Source: Seison nebaliae
Taxonomy: Eukaryota > Rotifera > Pararotatoria > Seisonacea > Seisonidae
Direction of reading: 5' to 3'
Assembly (NCBI GenBank): GCA_023231475.1
Contig: JALJEE010000769.1
Coordinates: 1-35,425, forward strand
DNA length: 35,425 nt
The translations under genes were made by a program, and so were the position numbers. This document shows, in pieces, positions 19,965-29,489 of the stretch (the stretch's first letter is position 1; each line of letters begins with the position of its first letter). The notes below the pieces were generated by a model. The model was not told the DNA's origin, did not search any database, and saw only the letters and a program-made list of their open reading frames with translations.

Positions 19965-22079
19965 ATGAAATATTATACAAATCGATCTCAAACAGTCGTC
20001 GGTGTATCTGGAACAACAAGAACAATGAAATTTCGACCGACATCCAAAAAAATTCCACATTGGCCTTCAGCGAGCACTACGTTCACTTCATTCAAATCGG
20101 ATTCATGTAATTCATTTTATAACTCAAGTTGTTCCTCACATAAATTCAATGAGACGATCGAAGATGAAATTCATCGATTATTCGAGAAATGTATTGATTT
20201 AATGATTCTTCATTTATATAAATTGAAAGTGGTTTACGGCAAATTGAAGAGATATCGGGAAATGGTATTTGAGATGCAAAGTTTAGAGAGATTAGAAAGG
20301 AAGGAGAGTTTAAGAAGATCAAAATTACAAGAGACAAATGGACATGAGAAATTGTTGAAGAAATTGGAAGATTATAAAGAATATCGAAAGTATACTGAAG
20401 ATTTATTCGTTGTTTTGCTTAATGATTATTTACCATTTATTACTCAGCATATATTGAATGAGTTTAACGGGGAAAAACCAAATGTCACGCTATTGGATTA
20501 TTCGGAACAATGTTCGATAATATTTCTTAGAAATGTCGAATGGATTCGAAGAAAGTTTAGTGAAAATTCATCAACCTACTCTTTACAAACATACTTGCAA
20601 ATACTACAAGAGAAGTGGAAAACAATAGATTGCGATAAATTAGCAACAGGACGAATAGATGAAGAGTTGGTTGATAGAAGAGCTGAAATCGAATTAAATG
20701 TAAATACGACATCTATTCCCTATATTCCTCAACAATGGAATGTCCCACTCTTAAGGAAAGCTAAGAATCACCACTTCTCCAGTGAAAGACGTGAGGAAAT
20801 CAATGAACTTCTTTTACATATACAGGAACGTCGAACGACGGAAACTTTAAATTTCGCGATCAATAAGCGAAAAGAGAAAGTTTCTGATAAAAGTTTACCA
20901 GTGAAATTGAATAAAAATAAGACTAATAAAACAAACAATAATAGTCGATCTCAAAAGAATGTTGTCGTTTCGAATAATAATAATAACAACCCTAATCATT
21001 TTAATGAAAGACACAATCCTCCAACAATGATAGAGGGGAAAAATGCTTTGTCGGAGATGCGGATGTCCAATATCAGAACTATCTATTTGATTGGTGATAA
21101 ATCGACTGGTAGCACCGAATTGAAGAAATCAACAAGTCACACTCAAATGATAAACACGAAAACGAAAATTATGAAAGAAAGAAGTCAGTTAAGGAAGTTC
21201 ATCAATCATCATCAGAACGATAAACATAAATTGCCTAATATTCGTGGCAGCTCAACATCATTTGATGAAGCTTCTTCATTATTCCTCATTGAAAGTAAAT
21301 TAGTTAACGAGAGAAATGATCGAATTTTGAATAAAATATCCAAATATCATAATCGACAATCTGACTTTGATAAAAAGATTGTTGACAGGACGAACGAAGA
21401 AACAAAACTGATAACAAACAAGAAATCAATGAACGGAACGTCACAAATAATTTTTCCTTCACCCAATCCAAGAGAAAAGAAAAAATTGCCAATAATCCCA
21501 CAACTAAAACAATCTAGAAATTTGAAATTGAAACAAAAAAAAGTGAAAACAATAAAGAAAAAAATTGTTTCAACATCCACCGTCAACCAGAAGAAGAACA
21601 TTCCCGTATTGAACTTAAACCATACGAATAATAACCATATCCGTAATGATAATAATGATGCAAGAGGAATAACGTCAAATGTCGCCTCATCATTAAATAG
21701 GAATAACAATAATAATAATCAAATCAAAAATAATTTCCATAGTAACCACGACGATCATTCGTTAGAAATAAGTTCCATAAATATTGTGAAAGAAAATAAG
21801 AATTCGAGGAAAATATCAACGGAAGTACTAAACAATTCTTCAAATTCTTGTTCAGTTCCGTATAATAATGTTGCATCATCATGGGCAGCTACTCCGTTGT
21901 TGGCGAAAGAATACGAAGGACGAAATTTGACTAAAACAAAATACCCAGAAACTTATTCGAAACCAGTGATCAGTGCGGAAAAACGACTAACTTTTCAAAA
22001 AACTTTTTTCAATTTTACTTTGGATTCATTTTTTGATGATAAACAATTACAATATATGCCAAAAACGGAATGTGATTAA
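19965..22079 (+). CDS. Unrecognised 704-residue Lys/Asn-rich protein
   Basis: Single long ORF. Residues 60-135 and about 195-230 look helical or coiled coil (FEKCIDLMILHLYKLKVVYG, RYREMVFEMQSLERLERKE). From about 290 onward it is low-complexity, basic and Asn-rich, consistent with disorder. A short ordered-looking end (EKRLTFQKTFFNFTLDSFFD) closes it. There is no signal peptide or membrane segment. I do not recognise the family; a cytoskeletal or centrosomal role would fit the composition but is a guess. A five-codon upstream ORF at 19954-19968 overlaps the start codon as ATGA, which could lower initiation. Confidence 0.75.
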   Translation: MKYYTNRSQTVVGVSGTTRTMKFRPTSKKIPHWPSASTTFTSFKSDSCNSFYNSSCSSHKFNETIEDEIHRLFEKCIDLMILHLYKLKVVYGKLKRYREMVFEMQSLERLERKESLRRSKLQETNGHEKLLKKLEDYKEYRKYTEDLFVVLLNDYLPFITQHILNEFNGEKPNVTLLDYSEQCSIIFLRNVEWIRRKFSENSSTYSLQTYLQILQEKWKTIDCDKLATGRIDEELVDRRAEIELNVNTTSIPYIPQQWNVPLLRKAKNHHFSSERREEINELLLHIQERRTTETLNFAINKRKEKVSDKSLPVKLNKNKTNKTNNNSRSQKNVVVSNNNNNNPNHFNERHNPPTMIEGKNALSEMRMSNIRTIYLIGDKSTGSTELKKSTSHTQMINTKTKIMKERSQLRKFINHHQNDKHKLPNIRGSSTSFDEASSLFLIESKLVNERNDRILNKISKYHNRQSDFDKKIVDRTNEETKLITNKKSMNGTSQIIFPSPNPREKKKLPIIPQLKQSRNLKLKQKKVKTIKKKIVSTSTVNQKKNIPVLNLNHTNNNHIRNDNNDARGITSNVASSLNRNNNNNNQIKNNFHSNHDDHSLEISSINIVKENKNSRKISTEVLNNSSNSCSVPYNNVASSWAATPLLAKEYEGRNLTKTKYPETYSKPVISAEKRLTFQKTFFNFTLDSFFDDKQLQYMPKTECD

Positions 22080-22390
22080 ATTATAATATTGTTTAAATAA
22101 AACTCTCATTTCTATAAATAAAACTTGTTGACAATCAAGCGAAAAAAATTTTTGCCAGAATCGAAATAGTTTGACGAATTAAAAATATGTATAATGACCA
22201 ACTATTTGATGAGGAAGACGATAAGCAGAGTATGAAGAATATTCTTTCGATAATTTGAATTTTGATATTTTTTGTTTGTTCGTTTTTATTCATTGTTTGT
22301 TATCATCTTATCGGTTTGTATTCGTCTCTTCAATTTCACACATTTCTGTTGGGGAAATTATTAGGAGTTTAATTTTGAATTGCGACAATT
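22080..22390. other. Intergenic, 311 nt
   Basis: AT-rich, no coding signal. AATAAA at about 22097-22102 and 22118-22123 probably ends the preceding gene. Confidence 0.5.
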
Positions 22391-24458
22391 ATGAGAGATA
22401 AAATAATTCTTTTCTTTTTTACTTTTATAACATTATCTTATTCAGTCAAGTATGATATAGTAAAAATCGATCGAGATATCCAAAATGCCGATATTCAATT
22501 CGAACTTAAATTTACAGGAATATCAGATCGATATCTCCTATTTGGACTCTATAACGATGACATATCATTGATTATGGGAGACATCTTTCTGTTCGACACT
22601 ACGAAAAAAGGAAGAAAAAGTTGAAAATTTTAAAAATCTTTTCATTTTATAATTAACCGTTTATTTAAGATTTTAATGATTATTATTTAGATAATGATTA
22701 CAAAATGCATAAAGAAAAGAATATAGATTGGAAATTAATTTCATACATTACTGAACCGGATAGTAAATCGTTCATTTTGAAGAGATCAATGATTACTTGC
22801 GACAAATATGATTTGGATATAAAAGTTTCGATTCTATTTTGAATTGGTTATTGTTTAATTATTGAGGGAAAATCAGTTTGGCTCTAATGAATTTATCATC
22901 GGAAGTGGCAATGATATTAAATGGAATGATATTGAAAAATATTCGGTGAAAAGAATTCGTAAGTTTATTGGAAATACTCAAATTCCATTTTCAATCTCTG
23001 ATAATTATTTTAAAATGGAAGTGCAAATTAATATGGTTCGCTTATTAGACGTGAACAAAAGTTAAAACTTTCTTCTTTTCTGTCATATTTAGATTGAAGA
23101 TTCAACGGAAAATTATTGTAAACTCTTCAACATAGATCCTCAAATGATTACTTCAAACGGTTCTGGATTTCTATATGGAGTTACTAACTGATCTTTTACT
23201 GATGTAAACTGGAATATTTTTAGATACAAATTAATATAATAAACGAAAAATACCAAATGATAAATCTTGGAAATGAGCACAATGTTAAAAGTTTAACTAT
23301 TCACATATGTAACAAAAGTTTATCAGAAACAAATGTAAGATATTTCCAAGCAAACGGATTTCCGACTGATGGCGATTGTTCGTTAGTCGATCATTATTAT
23401 GATTATTGTAAGTATTTTACCTTGAATCATTGGGAAGGGAATTTTGAAGTTAACACATTGAAATACAGTTAATTTACTGAATATCTAGGAGTTCCTTATA
23501 GAAAAGGATAATTCCATAATTATTTCTGGTGAAACTTATTTATTTGTGGATGTCAAATTAAGAGACAAGTCGAAAAACCAACCAGGTTTTTCTTTATTCG
23601 TTCGTTGTTGTTCAATCATTTATATGAAGATATCGAAATAATTATGAAGTTTTATAAAGAACAAACTACAAATTTCATTTCACTGATGAATGTCAATTCT
23701 AATGAATGTTCTGTTGATGATTGCTTACCAACAATTATACCAAACGAATGCTTCGATCTTAGTATTTTTAGTACTAAATTAGTGGTCGATTTAGACGTTC
23801 TATTTTTCCTCAATAATTTTTAGAATTTAATAAATATCATGTTTAGGATGTGGACAACGTGAAAAACTTGAATTTCTTTGGAATGAAATCCATATCGAAC
23901 AGTAATTAATTTTTTTCTATAATGATGATTTTCTATAATTAATTTATAAATATTTTAGTGCCGAAAAATAGGTATTTCTTCAAATTTAATAAGGTGTCAA
24001 CCAACTGGAAGAAATATAAACTATTCTCTTTTGTGCAACATTCATATGATGAAACCAATTTATTTATTCGATTAAATAACACAATCAATTCATTTAGTCT
24101 ACAATCCATCATCTTCGATTATTCATCAATTTCTCATATTCCTCAAACCATCAATACTATTCTTTATATTCAACATCAAAATATTTTCAGTGAATCCTTC
24201 ATTTCTGCCACAACAAGTAATTATGATACAATATGTCACAAAGTTAATTTTCATATAATATTTAAATTATTTCTACTGCCTTCTAATTCGTAGCATAAGT
24301 CCAATCAAATTGAATATTACAAAAATTTATTTAATTCAAAAGACGTGGAAGCCAACTGTCAATTAGACATTAGAAGTCATGGTAATTGTAAACATAAAAA
24401 TTCTATTCTTTTATTTTCAATCGTTTTCACCATATTGTCCTTAATAATAAATTTATGA
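22391..24458 (+). CDS. DBH/MOXD-like protein without copper ligands, membrane-anchored
   Basis: Ten exons (22391-22619, 22691-22824, 22877-23035, 23093-23179, 23224-23467, 23502-23585, 23630-23796, 23847-23901, 23959-24242, 24294-24458) give 535 residues. A signal peptide (about 1-18) is followed by a DOMON domain (QFELKFTGISDRYLLFGL..., then FILKRSMITCDKYDLDI, close to DBH LVTCDEDDLDI), a PHM-like core and a C-terminal hydrophobic anchor (518-535). The core is aligned by GNEHNVKSLTIHIC (GNEHLVHHMEVFQC in DBH), YDYCKYFTLNHW and FSTKLVVDL (FASQLHTHL). At every copper position the ligand is missing: the HH pair is Lys225-Ser226, the third His is Lys303, the HxH pair is Val364 and Asp366, and the Met is Ile478 before Cys479. 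It is therefore probably a non-catalytic relative. Nine introns of 34-71 nt; the 34-nt one (23468-23501) is the shortest well-supported intron. Confidence 0.8.
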
Positions 24459-24647
24459 AAAAATGTAGTATAGTGGATGTGAATAAACGACAAGAATATG
24501 CAAGAATAATTTATTCAATCATCAAATAATACTTGAATTGTGTTATTTGTTTCTTTGTTTTCCTTAAAATTTATAAAGAAATTGTTGAATTCAAGAATTT
24601 ATTGTAAAGTTTGGAAAGAAAGGATATATTAAATCAGGTCCCCTAAA

Positions 24648-25292
24648 ATGAAATTTATGTTTAAAATAATAATATTATTATTTACGGTTATAATTATTAT
24701 GGTTGTTTCAATCAAGAGATATTTAATACGAATCAATAACTTACAGATAATGAAAAATGAGAAGTTATGGGAAATTATAAATATGTTCAATATTATCTAT
24801 TTATCTTCTACTTTTTCCTCAATCTATGACCAGTGCACAATGGAAAATGAGAAGAATTATATACAGAAATTTATCTTCCGTACTCATTGTACAGAATTGT
24901 GGAGATTGGCAATTTTCTTCAACGAGAATAAATCAAAATTAAATTTGGATTACGAATTGATCGTGTCCAAATTCCATCGAAATCATACTTTCAGAGGTTT
25001 TGATGGAATACTTACAGAAACGTTAATTATGTTCTTAAATGAAAAAAACGGTTATAGAAAACGGCAATTTTCTGAAAATAGCACAAATAGTAATTATTCT
25101 AAAATATTTAATTTAACTTCTTACGTTATGAGAAATACTATTTCATCTTATAGTCTTTGTCCTGATCATATTATTTTCCACAACAGAGCCACACACCATG
25201 TATTCCATTTTATTACCATTTATAATTTAAACGAAACTTTTTTTCAACCATTCGACGAACATACTGCAGCTTCATTCTGCCATTTACTTTAA
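24648..25292 (+). CDS. Membrane-anchored or secreted orphan, 214 aa
   Basis: ATG at 24648 starts an N-terminal hydrophobic segment (FKIIILLFTVIIIMVV) followed by Lys/Arg, which suits a signal anchor with the rest outside or in the lumen. The ectodomain has Cys in TMENEKNY, FRTHCTELW, YSLCPDH and ASFCHLL contexts, plus several NxS/T sites. No family recognised. It lies 190 bases after the DBH-like gene and 163 before the next, all on +. Confidence 0.65.
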   Translation: MKFMFKIIILLFTVIIIMVVSIKRYLIRINNLQIMKNEKLWEIINMFNIIYLSSTFSSIYDQCTMENEKNYIQKFIFRTHCTELWRLAIFFNENKSKLNLDYELIVSKFHRNHTFRGFDGILTETLIMFLNEKNGYRKRQFSENSTNSNYSKIFNLTSYVMRNTISSYSLCPDHIIFHNRATHHVFHFITIYNLNETFFQPFDEHTAASFCHLL

Positions 25293-25454
25293 TTTTTAAA
25301 TGAATTCATCGAATATTCAAGGAATTCATCATGATGGAAATATTACATTTAAATATTCGTACACAAATACTTACAAATGATCATTCAAATTACTTCTAAA
25401 AATTATTATTAATGTGTATGTAATGTAATATTAATCTCTCAAAATTCTTTTAAT

Positions 25455-25968
25455 ATGAATACTTCGACTGAGTGGGAGTACCAAAATTCTAAGGTTATTG
25501 ATGAGCGTGTGAAACCAGGGTCAGATGTTCTCTGCATGTACCGTTCATCTCAGAACGAACCAGGACAGGAAACCGATTCTCAAGATCTCCAACGCAACAC
25601 ACCAAGTACTGGAAATAAAAGAGAGAAACCTGAGAATTCCTCTCTGATCTATTGGATCACATTTGATACGATGGACTTTTCATCATATTTCGAAGAAATA
25701 AAGAAAATTGTATGAACTATCTATAATATAGTAAATATCTTATTTTTAGAAGTCTGGGTGGCTCTTATGTCCTAGACTCAACAGCAGTATGTGTCAGAAA
25801 TTTGGAAAAATATATTCGACTATTCACATCAAACCTATGTGGGAACCAATACATCCTTTAGGTTTGAGATTAGGTAAAAGTCTAATTTGCAAAGAACATT
25901 ACCAGGATTGCCTTGAACCATTAATGTATCGGAAGGCAATAATAACGACTTCGTCAGTACATTTGTAA
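25455..25968 (+). CDS. Small Cys-containing orphan protein
   Basis: Two exons, 25455-25709 and 25750-25968, separated by a 40-nt intron (GTATGA...TTTTAG), give 157 residues. The first half is polar (RSSQNEPGQETDSQDLQ); the second has five Cys and blocks such as SGWLLCPRLNSSMCQKFGKI and GKSLICKEHYQDCLEPL. Base composition is less AT-rich than neighbouring genes. No signal peptide and no recognised family. The splice is supported because the second exon stays open for 72 codons in the required phase. Confidence 0.55.
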
Positions 25969-26187
25969 AAAACAATTTGGTGTAAGGCGAGTTAAAATAT
26001 TCCAACATCAAAAAGAATCGGTTAAAATAAACTTTTTCTCATTTGTCGAATAATTCATGTCTAATTTTCTCATAAATATTGTTCTAAAACATAAAAGTCA
26101 GCTTTATCGAATATTACTCATTGGAAAAAAGTTTTAAAGGACAAGCTTCATCTGAAAATAATGGAGTATCGTACCCATCAGTAAACG

Positions 26188-26544
26188 ATGGTTTGTAATA
26201 AATGTGAGAAGAAATTGAACCGTTTAGCTACACCTGATCCATGGAAAGGTTCAAAGAAAGGAGGTACTCTATCAACTGGTGGTGGATCAGGTGGAGCTAT
26301 TACATCATCGAAAGTTATAAACGGAAATAAGTTATTATCGAGTAAAAATACACGATTTCATCCGTATGCCAAACCCTCGAAAGACAAACCGACATCTCAA
26401 TTCCGAAAATGTCGAATTTGTGCCGATTCTATCCATTTGACCGGTGCATATTACTGTCAGAAATGTTCTTATAAGAAAGGTATATGTGCCATGTGTGGAG
26501 CGAAAGTGTCGGAAATAAAAAATTATGTGGGTCGAACAGTGTGA
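26188..26544 (+). CDS. CRIPT: CRIPT, zinc-binding cysteine-rich protein
   Basis: Intronless, 118 residues. It starts MVCNKCEKKL and ends YKKGICAMCGAKVSEIKNY, both near-identical to the family (MVCEKCEKKL, YKKGICAMCGKKV). Four CxxC pairs (VCNKC, KCRIC, YYCQKC, ICAMC) should bind zinc. CRIPT was found as a PSD-95 PDZ3 ligand and is now also linked to the minor spliceosome. The C-terminus here is YVGRTV; a Val end with Thr at -1 and Arg at -2 is only weakly like the PDZ-binding QTSV of vertebrates. A Gly/Ser-rich insertion (about residues 28-40) is specific to this copy. It lies in a co-directional cluster, 108 bases before the next gene. Confidence 0.95.
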   Translation: MVCNKCEKKLNRLATPDPWKGSKKGGTLSTGGGSGGAITSSKVINGNKLLSSKNTRFHPYAKPSKDKPTSQFRKCRICADSIHLTGAYYCQKCSYKKGICAMCGAKVSEIKNYVGRTV

Positions 26545-26651
26545 TTTCGTAATAAATTTTTTGTTCAATTTTGAAATAAAATAAATTTCCCAACATTTTC
26601 GATTTGGTTCGATCCAAAGCTAAAACATTTTTACTTTTCAATTAGTATTTG

Positions 26652-27367
26652 ATGGAGTATGTGGATGAAGAATATCATTTAGAGATCACTCCATCTACTC
26701 TTTATTTCGATAAGCCGGATGATGTTTTTGCGGGAAAATTCTTCATGAGAAATCTATGTCATGAATATGTCATTTGTCATATTAATTCAAATAATGAGAA
26801 TTATTTCATTTCTCCTCATCAATTATGCTTAGCAGTTTGTTCTTATATTATTCTTTAGTTGTCTAGATTCAAAAAATAGCCGATGAACAATTGTCAGATA
26901 ATAGTAGAAACTGAAGTTCTCATGCCACATAAGGATAAAATTGAAATTTTCTATAAGTTGACTAATGAATTCCAATCTCATAGTCAAATTAATTTAATTA
27001 TAATGAGTTCGATAATTTTGTCAAAACTTTTATTTATTAAAATCTATTGAGAATAGATGAGAATTTCCGATTATTCTCCAAATCACTAGATGTAGAAAGG
27101 AAATTCGATTATTTACTTACTGATGCATATCCAATAAATCGAAAAAATGATAAGTTTTCGAAAGAAATAGTTTATAGATCTGATTTGAACGTAAATCAAA
27201 ATAATTACAATGAGGAAGAATATCCAAGGACTCTGAATGAGATAAGCGATGTAGATAATAGTATGATTAACAAGCGGGAATTAAAATCGAATTTTGATCA
27301 TTTGAGAATGTGGGAAATGAATAAGAATCAGAATCGGAAAAAACCGGAAAATTTAGGCATAAGTTAG
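26652..27367 (+). CDS. MSP-domain (VAP/MOSPD-like) protein
   Basis: Exons 26652-26834, 26880-26982 and 27057-27367 give 198 residues. The MSP fold is visible as HLEITPSTLYFDKPDDVFAG, KFFMRNLCHEYVICHI, YFISPHQ and, after the first intron, CQIIVETEVLMPHKDKIEIF (MSP domains read ...EPSELYF...KDKFLVQS). MSP domains bind FFAT-type motifs at ER contact sites in VAP/MOSPD proteins. The C-terminal 100 residues are charged and unrecognised. The MSP beta-sandwich is short, so some strands may be missing or mis-spliced. An alternative splice (GTTAGT at 27363 to an acceptor ending 27412) would remove the stop and join this gene in phase to the next, adding a membrane segment as in VAP/MOSPD proteins. Confidence 0.65.
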
Positions 27368-27429
27368 TGGCCATTTTAGAAAAAGTTTATTCGTATAATC
27401 GATTTTGTTTAGCTAATAAAATTATGTGT

Positions 27430-28228
27430 ATGGCGGATAATTTTGAGAAACATATACAGCAAAAATATGGATATGGAATCGGTAGAATATGTTAATCAAT
27501 TTTTTGATTCAATTTTTATAACCCTTCAAATGAAACATTCTTATTCAGTTACTGTTCGAACAGTTTTGGCATTTCTTGGAGTACTTTTAGTCTCCATCAT
27601 TTTGGTCTTATGGGTGTTATTTACAATTAATGGTGAAGAAGATACTGGACATCCGTTGGGACCGGCTCGTGTTATTTTCCCTAATAGTTATATGGCCGGT
27701 TATGTACAACATGATTCAGCCCACGGTCATTATAAACAAAAAGAACCAAATACTCCACAAGATGTGTTGGTACATTTTGGTAAAAATGGAAATTCCGTTG
27801 CCGAGGTGCGTAAACCATATTGTAAACCAATTTGTAAACCATTTGGAAAAGGAAGAAATCATAGACCGTTTTGTACAAGTGGTTGTAGGAAACCTCATCC
27901 GACACCTTACGAGAATCCTGGTCCATGGTGTAAACCATATCCATGTCGAAAGAAGAGAGAAGATGCTCCTTATCTTGATGAAATATGTCGGATGAATTCA
28001 TTTAGATGTAACACAATTCAAAAAGTTCCTGATAATTATTATCATAAGACACCGAATAATGATTATCAAAATCGATATTTTCCCGGAAAACAATATCCAA
28101 GTAATCCAAGTCCTGAAGAATATGAGTCTCCCGTTTTTGATATAGAGAAAGGTATCGAATATCCTTCTAAATATAAAAAAGATCATATGTTCGATAGATA
28201 TGCTAGATATGAAACTCTCCAAATTTAA
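27430..28228 (+). CDS. Single-pass membrane protein with Cys/Pro-rich outer domain
   Basis: Preferred model: exons 27430-27481 and 27549-28228 (67-nt T-rich intron GTAGAA...ATTCAG), 243 residues starting MADNFEKHIQQKYGYG. An unspliced alternative starts near 27533 (MKHSYSVTVRT). Both share the transmembrane helix VLAFLGVLLVSIILVLWVL, preceded by Arg, suggesting N-terminus inside. The outer domain has four Cys pairs in Pro- and Lys-rich context: YCKPICKPF, FCTSGCRKP, WCKPYPCRKK and ICRMNSFRC. It ends in a Tyr/Pro/charged tail. I recognise no family; it resembles a structural or matrix-type ectodomain. The start codon lies 62 bases after the stop of the MSP gene, with a TTGTTTAG acceptor between. 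Confidence 0.6.
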
Positions 28229-28562
28229 TCATGAAAATTATCCGAATTTTGATTATCATTAAATCAAGAAAAGATTTAAAATCTCAATTTAGGAGTAGTA
28301 ATTGGACGTTAATATAACTTTTACTAACAACTGTAATATAACTCCTAATACCTAATACACAAATACTTCATAAGGACATCATCAAACTATTAATCACCTA
28401 TAGTCTATAAATTATAATCGAAACATTGATATGGAACCAAAATAATATAATATATTTGTACATTTTTCATAACCAATTAAATATCTTAATTAATTTTTTC
28501 TCTTTCATTTTCATTTTGTTTTACTGAAATATTAGCAATCTATAATTTTTGTGTAGCTTTAA
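28229..28562. other. Intergenic, 334 nt
   Basis: AT-rich. A short frame from 28231 (MKIIRILIIIK...) looks like chance. A GTGTAG precedes the next start by six bases. Confidence 0.45.
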
Positions 28563-29418
28563 ATGCGCTTCCGTAATAATCAAATAAAATATATTTCGTT
28601 CGAAACGAAACATCTGTACTTCGTTTATATAGACGAGAAGAAACTGTATAAAGCAATTTTGCCAATTGATAATCATTCAATTTTATCGAACTTCATAGGA
28701 AAGATCAGTTGCCCAAACAATAATGTTAGAATATATCCAAGTCCATTCAATCTTGAAGTTCCGTTCAATTTCAAATAAAAACGATTATATTCCAATTGCA
28801 AGTTTTCATCTTCAAGGCAAATCTCTTTCGAGACACCAGAGAAACCTTCTGATAAATTAAGAGTTATTATCAGATACGTTTGGAGGAAAAATGTAAGTAA
28901 TTTGGAAGAATGTTTTAAAGATTTGGAAAGTTAATTCGTTCTATTCGAAAACCAGTTTTTATCTAAACAATTCTTTATTTTTAGAAATCGGATTATATGA
29001 TGAGAGAATCCTTGATTTTCCTACCATTGTTTCAACTAATATTCAATTAGACACAACTTACGATTCCCAACGAAAATTATTTGGACAGATAGAATCGATA
29101 AGAAGTCAACCTGGTAACGTGAATACGAATGCTATTTGCGATCTATCGACGATCAAAAAATGGGAAACAGCAAATAATATCAATTGCAGTTCAGTTTTAT
29201 TTTGTGAATTAATTACTTTATTTGCAGGTAATCGGAAACATGGAAACAAAACTAAACAACCGGATCCAATAATTCCACGATTATTCCTCATATTTTGTGG
29301 GATAATACTGTTAATTCTAATAATTTATTTTACAAAAGAAATAGTTGATAAAGTATCAAAACCGTTATGTTTAACGGGGAGTCTCTATGGAACAAAAGAT
29401 TATTATGTCGATTCATGA
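28563..29418 (+). CDS. Single-pass membrane orphan protein
   Basis: Exons 28563-28762, 28817-28929, 28985-29188 and 29228-29418 sum to 708 nt (235 aa). The N-terminal 200 residues are polar with a few Cys (KISCPNN, LEECFKDL, AICDLST). A hydrophobic helix (IIPRLFLIFCGIILLILIIY) and a short cytosolic tail with a Tyr-rich end (YGTKDYYVDS) follow. No signal peptide at the chosen start, so an upstream exon may be missing. Splice choices were forced by frame: donors GTTCAA, GTTAAT and GTTCAG. The last intron is 39 nt and lies in an open frame, so an unspliced form would also be translated. No family recognised. Confidence 0.55.
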
Positions 29419-29489
29419 TCTTCTGAAATAATACATTCTATACAACAAATATTAAAGATAATTATTAAATTTAGTTTTTTTCCGATTAT

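Noticed and set aside
22959-22964. Perfect GTAAGT donor in exon 3 of the DBH-like gene
   Set aside because: The sequence after it stays coding and leads to the conserved block before ENYCKLF; no matching acceptor in phase.
23408-23413. Perfect GTAAGT donor in exon 5 of the DBH-like gene
   Set aside because: Splicing from it to either nearby acceptor creates an immediate stop and removes the YCKYF...W block shared with DBH.
26600-26616. GGTTCGATCC, like a tRNA B box
   Set aside because: No A box or cloverleaf upstream; the sequence before it is the end of CRIPT and its 3' region.
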